Assembly (NCBI RefSeq): GCF_943736985.1
Contig: NZ_CALSFS010000001.1
Location: forward strand, 620,001 to 684,000
DNA length: 64,000 nucleotides
From: Clostridium sp. Marseille-Q2269
Lineage (GTDB): Bacteria > Bacillota > Clostridia > Clostridiales > Clostridiaceae
Direction: 5' to 3'
This document shows, in pieces, positions 1 to 8,800 of this stretch. Both the position numbers and the translations under genes were made by a program. Every line of letters begins with the position of its first letter. Within the stretch, counting starts at the first letter, position 1. The notes below the pieces were generated by a model, which saw nothing but the letters and a program-made list of their open reading frames with translations, made no database searches and was not told where the DNA came from.

Positions 1-280
1 CTACAAGACTTATATATCTGCCTTCCCTTAACACTTCTTTTCCATCTATATAAAATAAAGTAGTTGGAACAGTGAATACATTATATTCCCCAGATACATC
101 TTGAAGAGTATCTATATTTATATGAAAAGCTTTTATATTATATTTTTTTGCAATAGTGATTATCTTATCTTTAAGTATAGTACAAACACTACATTTATCA
201 TTTGATGAGAAATATATTAATACCATAGAGTTTTCTCTTATTATATTCTGTACATAACTCATATTATTTATATTTTCCAT
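1..280 (-). CDS. Thioredoxin-like protein, C-terminus cut by window edge
   Basis: Reading down from the ATG at 280 gives 93 codons with no stop before the window ends. The fold is thioredoxin-like: a CSVC (CxxC) redox pair at residues 31-34 after a strand ending YFSS, and a cis-proline motif FTVPTT near residue 75. It is probably a cytoplasmic thiol-disulfide reductase or thioredoxin paralogue. No signal peptide is visible. It lies 9 bp downstream of the acetyltransferase gene, so the two may be cotranscribed. The substrate is unknown, and the C-terminal helix lies outside the window. Confidence 0.8.
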   Translation of the reverse strand, partial: MENINNMSYVQNIIRENSMVLIYFSSNDKCSVCTILKDKIITIAKKYNIKAFHINIDTLQDVSGEYNVFTVPTTLFYIDGKEVLREGRYISLV

Positions 281-289
281 AGTAATATA

Positions 290-841
290 CTACCTCAAGC
301 TTTCCCATTCTCTTCTTAAAATTCCGTACATATAAAGATCATATCTTTTACCATCTCTATGGATAAATTCTCTATATACACCTTCTCTTTTAAAACCCAT
401 TTTTTCATAGAGCCTTATAGCTCTGTGATTATACTCCAAAACAGTTAAATGTATTCTATGAAGATTTAGCTCTTTAAAAGCAAAATCTAAAATTAATTCC
501 ATAACCTGACTTCCATATCCTTTACCTCTAGCTTCTTCTGCTCCAAATCCTATATAAAAAATAGCAGTTCCGTTATTCCACAATATGTCTTCAAGTCCTG
601 TTACACCTATTATTTTATCATCTTTTATATTTCTTATAGCAAATATATAACCGCACTGTGTTTTATAGGCATCTTTTATAATATTCTCTACTTGCTCTTT
701 ATTTTTAGGAAAAGCAGATACCATATCATAATATCTTAAAAAATTCACATCTCTATACCAAGAAGCTATGGTTTCTATATCTTCTTTTTCAATAGCTGTA
801 AGCTTTAGTTCCTTTCCATTTAAAAGAGGCTCTATAATCAT
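290..841 (-). CDS. GNAT family N-acetyltransferase (RimJ/RimL-like)
   Basis: A 183-residue acetyl-CoA-dependent N-acetyltransferase. The acetyl-CoA pyrophosphate loop (motif A) is RGKGYG at residues 105-110, followed by the motif B region NHRAIRLYEKMGF at 138-150, typical of RimJ/RimL-type GNATs that modify protein N-termini or small amines. An in-frame ATG also exists at 850. I chose 841 because the AGGAA ribosome site at 851-855 lies 9 nt from it but overlaps the start region of the upstream ATG. The DUF2156 gene is only 23 bp upstream, suggesting a short operon with the thioredoxin-like gene. The substrate cannot be deduced. Confidence 0.85.
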   Translation of the reverse strand: MIIEPLLNGKELKLTAIEKEDIETIASWYRDVNFLRYYDMVSAFPKNKEQVENIIKDAYKTQCGYIFAIRNIKDDKIIGVTGLEDILWNNGTAIFYIGFGAEEARGKGYGSQVMELILDFAFKELNLHRIHLTVLEYNHRAIRLYEKMGFKREGVYREFIHRDGKRYDLYMYGILRREWESLR

Positions 842-864
842 AAGCACCATTCCTTTTTGAATTT

Positions 865-1818
865 TTATATAATATTTCTTTGATCTTTTTGTCTCTCATT
901 ACATTTACAAGGTAAATTCATTGTATATTTTTTTTCAAAATCTAAAGGATAATAAGATAGTTTAGCTTTTCTTAAACCTTCCAATCCCAGATCTTGTTCT
1001 CTATTTATTATAGGCACATCACTAAAGTAGTTTTCTACAAATGCTTTATTTACAAAGGTATACGCTCCTCTAACATCCTTATTAGCCTTTTCTATGTGTA
1101 TAATAGCCATTTCATCACTAAATCTTTCTCCTATACTAAATCCTGCTATTTCTCCATCTATATATATGGCCATTCCCTTTAATCCTAAAGCATCCATGTT
1201 ATAACACATATCTCTTATACTTTGAAGTTCATACAATAAATGTTTATCTTTTGTATCATTCTTTTCATACCATAGCTCTGCAATTCTTAAACTATCTTCT
1301 ATAACTCCTTCTTCTTTAAAGTCCTTTATGCAATAATCATAATTCTTAATAAAATAGTTATAATGATTTTTTTTACCATGAAGCTTTTTCCCCGATAAGC
1401 TTATAAGTTTTTTACTTTCATATAAATAATCAAAATTATCTCGATCCTCTTCTATAACTATATTGCTATATATGGATTCATCTTTATATAATTTTTTCAA
1501 TTCTTCAACAAAATCCTGTCTTAAATCTTCAAATAAATTTTTCATACACTTTTCTTTTTTATAATCTAATAAAGTTTCTATTATATCTTTTAGATTTTCT
1601 TTATTATAACCTAAAGGCTGCATAAAATGATATTCATCTTTAAAATCCTTTTTTTTAATAATAAGAGCTCCTTTATATATGGTGTATTTTATATCCAAAG
1701 CTTTTCTCCAAATATATAAAGTTGTGAAAGAATACTCGCAGTTTAAAAAATTATATGGTTTTATATAACTCTCAAACAGTTCCTTATCCTTAATAGTCAA
1801 TCTCTTAAAATTTAACAC
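865..1818 (-). CDS. DUF2156 domain protein (phosphatidylglycerol lysyltransferase C-terminal-like)
   Basis: A 317-residue soluble protein matching the DUF2156 family, which has the double-GNAT fold also found at the C-terminus of MprF aminoacyl-phosphatidylglycerol synthases. The hallmark is the C-terminal block REQDLGLEGLRKAK followed by SYYP and KKY (about residues 272-297). MprF membrane segments are absent, so this is the stand-alone cytosolic form whose substrate is unknown. It ends in a Cys- and Lys-rich tail (CKC). It begins the minus-strand run DUF2156, GNAT, thioredoxin-like. Family assignment is firm; any aminoacyl-transfer role is inference. Confidence 0.8.
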   Translation of the reverse strand: MLNFKRLTIKDKELFESYIKPYNFLNCEYSFTTLYIWRKALDIKYTIYKGALIIKKKDFKDEYHFMQPLGYNKENLKDIIETLLDYKKEKCMKNLFEDLRQDFVEELKKLYKDESIYSNIVIEEDRDNFDYLYESKKLISLSGKKLHGKKNHYNYFIKNYDYCIKDFKEEGVIEDSLRIAELWYEKNDTKDKHLLYELQSIRDMCYNMDALGLKGMAIYIDGEIAGFSIGERFSDEMAIIHIEKANKDVRGAYTFVNKAFVENYFSDVPIINREQDLGLEGLRKAKLSYYPLDFEKKYTMNLPCKCNERQKDQRNII

Positions 1819-1875
1819 AATATCCCCTCTTTTAATAAAATATTTATTTCCTAGTAACTTACTCTACTTTAATAT

Positions 1876-1921
1876 TAAAAAATAACCCTTCCAATATTTA
1901 TTATTCAATAAGAAGAGTTAT
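1876..1921 (-). terminator. Intrinsic terminator of the ABC importer operon
   Basis: Inverted arms at 1882-1891 and 1912-1921 (9 of 10 pairs). On the minus strand the second arm runs directly into TTATTTTTTAA. It lies about 185 bp past the ATPase remnant and before the DUF2156 gene. Confidence 0.6.
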
Positions 1922-2045
1922 CTATATTATACTTTCATTACTATTTTTTTGCAACCTTATCTATAGTAATTTATACTCCATTATTTATTATATATAAAAA
2001 GTTAAAAGTTAGTTCAAAAAATCTTTTTGCTTTCCATAATATATA

Positions 2046-2074
2046 AATTAAAAAACAAGTGGTGTTTTTTAATT
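2046..2074. terminator. Perfect 12-bp AT-rich hairpin after the ABC ATPase
   Basis: Arms AATTAAAAAACA (2046-2057) and TGTTTTTTAATT (2063-2074) pair perfectly around a 5-nt loop, 33 bp past the ATPase stop codon. It could stop transcription or protect the 3' end. Its strand use is unclear because the A and T runs are inside the stem. Confidence 0.45.
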
Positions 2075-2106
2075 ATATTAAACCTTGTTCACTAAGTCAA
2101 ATCCTT

Positions 2107-3138
2107 TTAATTGGAATTATAAATTAAAATACTTTTAGAAAAATCCACTGTAAAATATATCTTTTGTCCTATACTTAATAAATTGTTATTATAATCTGTT
2201 ACTTTTACATTTTTATCTTTATATTTTATAGTATAATAGATTCTATCTCCAGCATATTGGGAAGATATTATTTCTCCCATATGACTTTTAGGTATTGAAT
2301 CTGCATGTATTTTTATATTTTCTGGATTTATCATTAATTCTAGGTCACCTTGTTTTTCAGTTTTCACTTCTATTTCTCCCAGATCACAATAAAATCTATT
2401 TTTAACAACTCTACCTTTAAAATAATTTCTTTCTCCAAAAAAATTAGCTGCTTTTTTACAATTAGGTCTTTCATATATTTCCTTTGGAGTGCCATACTGA
2501 ATTATTTTCCCATCTAGCATTAAAGCTATATTGTGAGCCATCATTAAAGCTTCTTCTTTATCATGAGTAACTAATATGGTGGTTATTTCTAATTGCTTTT
2601 GTATTTTTAATACCAAATCTCTTATGGAGTTTTTGATATTAATATCTAAACTGGTAAAAGGTTCATCTAAAAGTAAAACTTTAGGTTCTATTGCAAGTGC
2701 TCTTCCTATAGCTACTCTTTGTTTTTGTCCCCCTGATAGCTCTTTGGGATATTTATTTTCTAATCCCTCTAAACTTTACATTTTTAATATATTATTTACT
2801 TTTTCTTTTATTGTGTTCTTATTTTCTTTTCTCATATTAAGTCCAAAAGCTATATTTTTATATACATTTATATGAGGAAATAACATATATTCTTGAAATA
2901 ATATTACAATTTCTCTTTTTTCCACTGGTGTATTTTTTATATTTTTACCACTTATTAAAATTTCTCCACCATCTTCTTGTAATAATCCTGCTATTATATT
3001 TAATGTAGTACTTTTGCCACAACCTGATGGTCCTAAAAGACACATTAGTTCTCCCTTTTCTACAGAAAAATTTATATCATCCAATACGGTTTTGTTATTA
3101 AATATTTTCTTTATTCCTTTTACTTCTATTTCTTTCAT
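2107..3138 (-). pseudogene. ABC transporter ATPase interrupted by an in-frame stop
   Basis: A reading frame of 344 codons encodes a full nucleotide-binding subunit apart from one internal TAA at 2776-2778. Before the stop lie the Walker A motif GPSGCGKST and the Q-loop (FQEYMLFPH). After it, in the same frame, come the signature LSGGQ, Walker B LLLDEPFTSLD, the H-loop VTHD and a C-terminal TOBE-like regulatory domain. No frameshift is needed: a single base substitution explains the break. A downstream TTG at 2616 could start a 169-residue piece, but it would lack Walker A. It is the last gene of the importer cluster, 12 bp after the permease. It is either a pseudogene, a sequencing error or a recoded stop. 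Confidence 0.85.
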
Positions 3139-3150
3139 TTATATATACCT

Positions 3151-3957
3151 CTATACATTTAAGAAATTTTCCATTTTATAATAAGATTTAATGCATTTAT
3201 TTATAATTAATAAATATATTAATGATGAAATAATAAATATAATACTAAAACTAGAGGCTATAGTTCTATCTCCACTTTGTATAAAAGGGAACATAACTAT
3301 AGGATATGTAATTACCTGTCCTCCCCCTATGAGAAAAGTTAAAAAATATTGACTAAAAGATATTATAAATGTCATAAATATAGCTGATACTATACCTGAT
3401 GAAATCATAGGCAATGTTACATAAAAAAAACATTGATATTTATTGGCTCCTAAAACTTTTGCTTGATTTTCCATCTTATCTCCTATTATCTCAAATACAT
3501 CTGTAAGTATAAGCACTGCATAAGGAATACAAGGTATTAAGTGTATTATTACTACACCTAATATAGTATTAGCCAGTCCTAATTTTAAAAAAGATACATG
3601 TATTCCTAAGGCAACTGAAACACTTGGTACTATTAAAGGAGAAAATATTAATATCTTTATAAAGTTTTTTCCTCTAAATTTATATAATCCCAGAGCCTTA
3701 GCTGCGGGAATACTTATTACTATAGTTATAAAAGTTACTATTGTGCATATACCTATGCTTCTAAATAAAATATTCAAATTTTCTGATTTAGGATCTAAAG
3801 CATATTTTAATCCTCTTAATCCAAATTCATTTGGTATAACTAGTGGCCAGCTCCAACTCTTTGCTAAGCTCCATAGACATAATATTACTATGGGAAATAG
3901 AAAGAGAAATCCAAAGGTATACATTATAATATTATAGATTCTTTTTTTATTGTTCAT
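3151..3957 (-). CDS. ABC transporter permease, second subunit
   Basis: A 268-residue inner-membrane permease of the binding-protein-dependent type with about six hydrophobic helices. The cytoplasmic EAA-like loop reads AKVLGANKYQCFF...VTLP (around residues 165-185), the contact point for the ATPase. The gene follows the other permease by 18 bp and precedes the broken ATPase. Together with the YnjB-like binding protein it resembles a YnjBCD-type importer, except that E. coli YnjC is a single fused permease while here the two halves are separate. The substrate is unknown. Confidence 0.85.
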   Translation of the reverse strand: MNNKKRIYNIIMYTFGFLFLFPIVILCLWSLAKSWSWPLVIPNEFGLRGLKYALDPKSENLNILFRSIGICTIVTFITIVISIPAAKALGLYKFRGKNFIKILIFSPLIVPSVSVALGIHVSFLKLGLANTILGVVIIHLIPCIPYAVLILTDVFEIIGDKMENQAKVLGANKYQCFFYVTLPMISSGIVSAIFMTFIISFSQYFLTFLIGGGQVITYPIVMFPFIQSGDRTIASSFSIIFIISSLIYLLIINKCIKSYYKMENFLNV

Positions 3958-3975
3958 TTATAATATTTTCCTTTC

Positions 3976-4848
3976 CTATTTGTTATCTAAAGTTTTATTT
4001 TTGAAAATATGAAATGATTTTCTATATAATACTATTAAAAATGTAGATATAATTATAAGTATACTATTTATAACCATAGCATAAGGTCTATTGGTTAAAT
4101 CCGGATTAGAATATTCTATATAAGCCTTAACTGGAAGTGATTTTGGAGTAGTTGGACCTAATAAATAAGGCACTTCAAAGGCTCCAAAAGAGAATGCAAA
4201 AATTGTTATAAAGGATGATAAAACAGTTGGAATAATCATAGGAAATATAACATGAACAAAAGTTTGTCTCCTATTAGCTCCCAAAGTCCTTGAAAGTACC
4301 CATATTTTTTCATCTATATTAGTTAACACAGCGTAAATAACCAATATAACAAACGGTATTTCTTTCCATATATAAGTTATTATTATCCCTATTCCCCATT
4401 TATCCATTATAAGATTAGGAAAAATATTTCTAGAACTTATTAATCCAGCATTGTATAATATCCTAGCTAATATTCCATTTTGAGATAACATATTTATTAT
4501 AAGTAACACCGCCACAGTGTGAGGTATTATTATAGGTATCTTATATATAATATCTAAAATTTTATTTTTTCCTTTATGCATAAACATAATATATGCCAAA
4601 ATGACTCCTATAAATTCAGCTATTAAACAAGATATAGTACAAGTAGATAAACTAAATTTTAGAGATTCTATAAATTCTCTAGATAATAATACTTCTTTAT
4701 AATATTTAAGTGTAATTTCATTTAATCCTACTGTAGGAAAATAGCCTAAGCTTTGGCTTAGGCAACTTATTATCCCCACTCCTAATATAGAAACTATTAT
4801 TATGGTAACTGGCAACAATAATATATAAGGTTTTATTTTTTGTTTCAC
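3976..4848 (-). CDS. ABC transporter permease, first subunit
   Basis: A 290-residue membrane protein with about six transmembrane helices and an EAA-type loop (RTLGANRRQTF...VIFP, about residues 195-215). The start is GTG at 4846-4848, with GGAG about 9 nt upstream, practically touching the stop codon of the binding-protein gene, so translation is probably coupled. It partners with the adjacent 268-residue permease to form the channel. Confidence 0.85.
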   Translation of the reverse strand: MKQKIKPYILLLPVTIIIVSILGVGIISCLSQSLGYFPTVGLNEITLKYYKEVLLSREFIESLKFSLSTCTISCLIAEFIGVILAYIMFMHKGKNKILDIIYKIPIIIPHTVAVLLIINMLSQNGILARILYNAGLISSRNIFPNLIMDKWGIGIIITYIWKEIPFVILVIYAVLTNIDEKIWVLSRTLGANRRQTFVHVIFPMIIPTVLSSFITIFAFSFGAFEVPYLLGPTTPKSLPVKAYIEYSNPDLTNRPYAMVINSILIIISTFLIVLYRKSFHIFKNKTLDNK

Positions 4849-4849
4849 T

Positions 4850-6088
4850 TTATTTATCTCCTGGTATATTTTCTTGCCATATTTTTTCTATAATAGGTAC
4901 TAATTCAGCTGGTAATTCTGGCAATCTATGTGGCAATAACTGACTTTGTGGAAGTGATCCAGAACCAACTTTTATTTTTTCTATTTCTTTCTTTTCACCT
5001 TCACTTAATTTTTTATTATCAAATACAGGTAAATCTCCCCATACTTTAGGATCATACTTAGATTTTTGCATTTCGAAACTTAATATATCATTGATAGTAA
5101 CCATTGCCCCTTCTTTATTAGGAGCATTAAATGGTATTGCTACAAAATGTGTATTTCCTATAGTACCATTTTTAAATACTGAAACTTGTGTTTTTTTAGG
5201 GAAAGTTCCATTATCTATTTTCTCTGTTACTGAATTTGGATTATAGCTCATAGTATTTATAATCTGTTTATCTGCATACATATTATCTAGCATAGCTATG
5301 TTAGCTGGATAAGTTTTTCCTTTATTCCAAAGATAAGGCTTTATTTGTTTTAAGTAATCTATAGCTGGTTTTATTTCTTTTTCTACAAGAGCCTTTTCTG
5401 GTTTTATTTTCATAAGCTTTTCATAGCCCACTATATCATATATTATATTTCTAACAAATGCACTTCCTGTAAAATCCGGTGGTGCAGCATATGTGAATTT
5501 TCCTGGATTAGCCTTTACAAATTCTAAAAGTTCCTTATGATCTTTGGGAACTTTTGTTACTTTTTCTTCATCATATACCATAACAAATTGTGCTTTCCCA
5601 TAAGGAGCTTCAAATGCTTCTACTGGTTTTCCGAAATCATATTTTACATCATTTGAATCCTTATCTATGTATTTTTTATAATTAGGAATATTATCTACAA
5701 ATGGTCCATATAAAAGATTATTTTTCTTTGCTGTATAAAAGTTTTCACCATTTATCCAAACTACATCAATATTCCCTTTATCTTTTGCCGCTTGTTTTTC
5801 TCCAAGCATTTTATTCAATATGTCATCAATCTCCATAGGTACTCTTTTTAATGTTATATTATACTTTTGTTTTAAGTCTTTAGCTAAATAATTATCTATC
5901 CATTTGTTCGTAAGTTCACTACCACCCCATCCATAAAATGTTACAGTAGTTCCTTTACTTTTCTCTACTATAGAATTCCAATCTTTAGTATTGGATTCTG
6001 TACTATTTTCACTTTTTTGTTTATTACCACAACCTACTAAAGAGAAAACCATTGCAAAAGTAACTAAAAAACTCATAATTTTTTTCAT
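4850..6088 (-). CDS. YnjB-like ABC substrate-binding lipoprotein
   Basis: A 412-residue extracytoplasmic binding protein. The signal peptide ends in a lipobox LVGC, making Cys20 the probable lipid-modified N-terminus. The mature protein carries GWGGSELTNKWID, characteristic of the YnjB-type (COG4134) binding proteins, a family related to iron, thiamine and polyamine binders with unproven ligands. The start at 6088 was chosen for its strong AAGGAGG site at 6095-6101; a longer in-frame start at 6127 has no such signal. It is the first gene of the cluster and is preceded by an extended -10 promoter. Because the ATPase is broken, transport by this system may be lost unless another ATPase serves it. 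Confidence 0.85.
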   Translation of the reverse strand: MKKIMSFLVTFAMVFSLVGCGNKQKSENSTESNTKDWNSIVEKSKGTTVTFYGWGGSELTNKWIDNYLAKDLKQKYNITLKRVPMEIDDILNKMLGEKQAAKDKGNIDVVWINGENFYTAKKNNLLYGPFVDNIPNYKKYIDKDSNDVKYDFGKPVEAFEAPYGKAQFVMVYDEEKVTKVPKDHKELLEFVKANPGKFTYAAPPDFTGSAFVRNIIYDIVGYEKLMKIKPEKALVEKEIKPAIDYLKQIKPYLWNKGKTYPANIAMLDNMYADKQIINTMSYNPNSVTEKIDNGTFPKKTQVSVFKNGTIGNTHFVAIPFNAPNKEGAMVTINDILSFEMQKSKYDPKVWGDLPVFDNKKLSEGEKKEIEKIKVGSGSLPQSQLLPHRLPELPAELVPIIEKIWQENIPGDK

Positions 6089-6127
6089 TTTTATCCTCCT
6101 TAATACGAAAATTTTATACCAACACAC

Positions 6128-6136
6128 ATTATAGCA
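6128..6136 (-). promoter_or_regulatory. Extended -10 promoter of the YnjB-like operon
   Basis: On the minus strand TGCTATAAT is a perfect extended -10 box placed 40 bp before the binding-protein ATG. No good -35 hexamer is seen, as is usual for extended -10 promoters. Confidence 0.6.
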
Positions 6137-6443
6137 TATTTAACCCTATATTCCCATATTTTCGACTATTTAAATAAACTACCTAAAAATAAATTTAGTG
6201 AAATAAACCTTATAATTTTTTAAATAAAATATCTTTTAACTGTATTTTATATTTGTATTATTAAATTATTTTTAAGCATTTCCTTTTAAAAAATCTTTAT
6301 AATCTTTTATATAATAATTATCTACAAATTACTCTATATTTTATAAATATATATATTCTTTTATGATTAGGCTTTAAGATAACCTACGTATCACACTATG
6401 GTTAATTATTTTTTTACAATAAAGAACATGTAATAATTTACTT

Positions 6444-6472
6444 TTGACAAAATTGTCTGAATATTATATAAT
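6444..6472 (+). promoter_or_regulatory. Perfect consensus sigma-A promoter for an orphan RNA
   Basis: TTGACA at 6444-6449, a 17-bp spacer and TATAAT at 6467-6472 match the sigma-A consensus at all twelve positions. It points into the gene-free stretch that follows, predicting a start near 6479. Nothing on the plus strand downstream encodes a normal-size protein before the terminator at 6828-6862. Confidence 0.8.
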
Positions 6473-6478
6473 TTAATC

Positions 6479-6865
6479 ATAATAAATTATATAATACAAG
6501 GTGAGGTGATACCACCATATATTTAATTAACAGTTTCTTTATCACTAAAGTAGATTCTAAACTGGATATATAAATTAATGGTGAATCTTCTAACCCATAT
6601 ACAAGGTACCTTAATAACTAACTAGTTATTGGGACTTTAGTAAAATTTATTATATAAATTTTTTAGTAAGGATAGATTCTGAATCAAAATTATTTTAAAT
6701 TTGGTTACAGAATATTCTTTACTAAACATTCTCTCTAAATTTAATGATTAATTATAAAAGAAAGGCAGGTAGAAAAGTTCAAATAATGCAATTAGATGAA
6801 GATTTATTTGTTTTAGAATCTACTTAATAGCTGATTTAAATTAATATAATTTAAATCAGCTATTT
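6479..6865 (+). ncRNA. Candidate structured RNA of about 385 nt, family not recognised
   Basis: This gene-free stretch is bounded by a perfect promoter and a strong terminator. Its ends can pair: AAGTAGATTCTAAA (6548-6561) is the exact complement of 6812-6825. Inside are a 7-bp hairpin (6613-6630), an AT hairpin (6643-6661) and a stem of about 18 pairs with one bulge (6662-6681 with 6708-6726). I see no hallmark of tmRNA, RNase P, SRP RNA, T-box or common riboswitches. A 27-codon ORF (6744-6827) without a ribosome site overlaps the 3' part; its tail (KVQIMQLDEDLFVLEST) faintly recalls NUMOD motifs of homing endonucleases, so a decayed mobile intron is an alternative. From 6128 to 6440 I see only the promoter of the preceding operon. 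Confidence 0.55.
6828..6862 (+). terminator. Terminator of the orphan RNA
   Basis: TAGCTGATTTAAATT (6828-6842) pairs perfectly over 15 bp with 6848-6862 around a 5-nt loop, followed on the plus strand by TTTACTTTT. It may also stop transcripts of the convergent DUF2971 gene. Confidence 0.7.
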
Positions 6866-6879
6866 ACTTTTATGAATTC

Positions 6880-7857
6880 TTAGTATCTTAGAGGTATTTT
6901 AGATTTGTTTATAATTATTTTAAAATATCCTTCGCTTTCTAAAAAAGATCTTAATCCCATCTCTGCAATATCTAAATTATTTTTAGGACCTATAGTTACT
7001 TTTTCTATAGGTAAATTTCCTCCTTCAGCATTAGAGTTAAGCCTTAACTCTATATATGGAATAAAAACTCTATTTGAAATTCTATGCTTTACTATCTGTT
7101 TTTTTATATCTTTATTTATAATTCTAAATACTAATCTATGTTCCTTCTCTTCTTTAAAACTCTCATCTTTAAAGAAAGTAGCTATATAAGCTATATTGTT
7201 TATCATATATATTATTAATGATTTAAAGTCCTTATCTGCTTTATGATCATAAAAACTTTCATATAACTTATATAAGAATTCAACTCTTTCTTTTATTATG
7301 TTTTGCTGATGTTTCTTATTATATATAACTTCTCCAAAATACCATACAAAATCTTCTCCTTCATTTAAAAAAATAGATTTTTCGTTTTTATCTATAAATC
7401 TATATTTTTTTTCTTTAAATATATTTTGAAAATAATCATAATTGAATCCTAAATTATACCCGTCATAATTAGAATAATTAGACCAAAGAGCTAAAGAATC
7501 TGTATTTTCTGTAAGAGATAGTATATAGGTATCTCTCAATTCTATATCTATAGTATTTAATAAAATATCCATATTTTGTTTGAATAATTCATCAAATTCC
7601 TTTTCCCCATTTAAACATCCATTGCATATTTCATAAATTAAATTATTAGTATAATCTATTTCTGTACTGTCATTAAGATATTTACTGTTAGATAGCCAAA
7701 TATTTTCTTTGCTTATTATATTTTCTAAAGTACTTATGCTAGTATAATAATATAATTTATTTATATTTTTACATTGATATAAATCTAATTCATATCTAAA
7801 TATATTTTCTTTGTTTTTAAATTTATTTATATATGTATCTATAACAGGCTTATTCAT
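6880..7857 (-). CDS. DUF2971 family protein
   Basis: A 325-residue soluble protein of the DUF2971 family. Recognisable parts are the N-terminal YYYTSISTLENIISKENIWL with WLSNSKYLNDSTEID, the central block SLTENTDSLALWSNYS followed by GYNLGF, and a C-terminal EEKEHRLVFR with IEKVTIGPKNN. DUF2971 proteins are common near phage-defence and mobile genes, but their function is not established. Here the gene stands alone, preceded by its own short leader and convergent to the orphan RNA. No transmembrane segment is seen. Confidence 0.75.
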   Translation of the reverse strand: MNKPVIDTYINKFKNKENIFRYELDLYQCKNINKLYYYTSISTLENIISKENIWLSNSKYLNDSTEIDYTNNLIYEICNGCLNGEKEFDELFKQNMDILLNTIDIELRDTYILSLTENTDSLALWSNYSNYDGYNLGFNYDYFQNIFKEKKYRFIDKNEKSIFLNEGEDFVWYFGEVIYNKKHQQNIIKERVEFLYKLYESFYDHKADKDFKSLIIYMINNIAYIATFFKDESFKEEKEHRLVFRIINKDIKKQIVKHRISNRVFIPYIELRLNSNAEGGNLPIEKVTIGPKNNLDIAEMGLRSFLESEGYFKIIINKSKIPLRY

Positions 7858-7946
7858 AATATTAGTACCTCATTTAATGCAAATTTATAAAAATCATATC
7901 CTTTACTTATTATTCTTATCCTTTAGAAAATATTTTATTTATATTA

Positions 7947-8489
7947 TCAAAAATACTTTTTATTTAATATCTTCTCCAATCTTTTAGCATCTTTATTATT
8001 TTTATCTAAACTAAAAACTTTATCTAAATATTTATTGGCCTCATTATAATTTGAATTATGCATACATTGCTCTGCATTATTCAAATTGCTTTTTATATAT
8101 TTTTCTTTACATTGTTCAATTTTTTCTTGTGCTTTATTAAAAGTTTCATTGTCGCTTTCCATAACTCCTTCAAAGAGTTTTAATGCTTTTAAATATTCAC
8201 CCTTTTTGTAACATACCATACCATCGTGATAAAATTTCCAAGAATTATCTTTAGCTATAGCTAGATTAAGCATATTCTTATCATTAGAATCTTTATCATA
8301 TTTTACTACTTCCTCATATATTGCTATAGCTTTATCGTACTCTTTTTTATTTATATATACATGCCCTGATTTAATAAGATTCTGTATAATAACCTTTTTG
8401 CCATAACTATAACTAATAAAGGTTGCAACTGTGAACACTATAATGGAAATCCAAAATACTATACCTAGCTTTTTTTTGTCAAAGTTCAT
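7947..8489 (-). CDS. TPR-repeat protein with N-terminal membrane anchor
   Basis: A 180-residue protein with one hydrophobic segment (about residues 8-27, LGIVFWISIIVFTVATFIS) followed by helical tetratricopeptide-like repeats such as INKKEYDKAIAIYEEVVKYD and CYKKGEYLKALKLFEGVMES. Such proteins act as scaffolds on the outer face of the membrane. The start at 8489 follows GGAGG by 6 nt; an upstream in-frame ATG lacks a site. It lies upstream of, and in the same direction as, the DUF2971 gene, separated by 89 bp. No specific partner is evident. Confidence 0.7.
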   Translation of the reverse strand: MNFDKKKLGIVFWISIIVFTVATFISYSYGKKVIIQNLIKSGHVYINKKEYDKAIAIYEEVVKYDKDSNDKNMLNLAIAKDNSWKFYHDGMVCYKKGEYLKALKLFEGVMESDNETFNKAQEKIEQCKEKYIKSNLNNAEQCMHNSNYNEANKYLDKVFSLDKNNKDAKRLEKILNKKYF

Positions 8490-8700
8490 TGTTAACCTCC
8501 ATATCATAATTTATTTACAAAATATACACATTATGATTATACTACATTTTTAACTAAATTTGTTATAATTAGTTTTTATATACATAAATATATAAAATTA
8601 ACATATATCTTATAAAATTATTTCTATATTATTAATTATTACACATATTATTTAAAATTTTATTTTACAATTAATCATAGTTTTATTTTGTATATCATGT

Positions 8701-8760
8701 ATAATATAAAAAACCTTAGAAATACTTAATTAAAGTTATCCCTAAGGCTTTTTATATTAT
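8701..8760. terminator. Long bidirectional hairpin terminator
   Basis: Arms 8701-8719 and 8742-8760 are complementary except for one position (CCTTAG/CTAAGG core flanked by A and T runs). It ends the MATE transcript on the minus strand and can act in both directions. Confidence 0.7.
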
Positions 8761-8800
8761 AAAAATTTATTCTATTTTAAAATTAATAATAAAATTAACT

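Noticed and set aside
6479-6865. Group I or group II intron, T-box, tmRNA or RNase P identity for the orphan RNA
   Set aside because: I looked for their conserved core sequences (T-box TGGNACC, domain V, tmRNA ends, GAGGAAAGTCC) and found none; only a faint endonuclease-like peptide hints at an intron.
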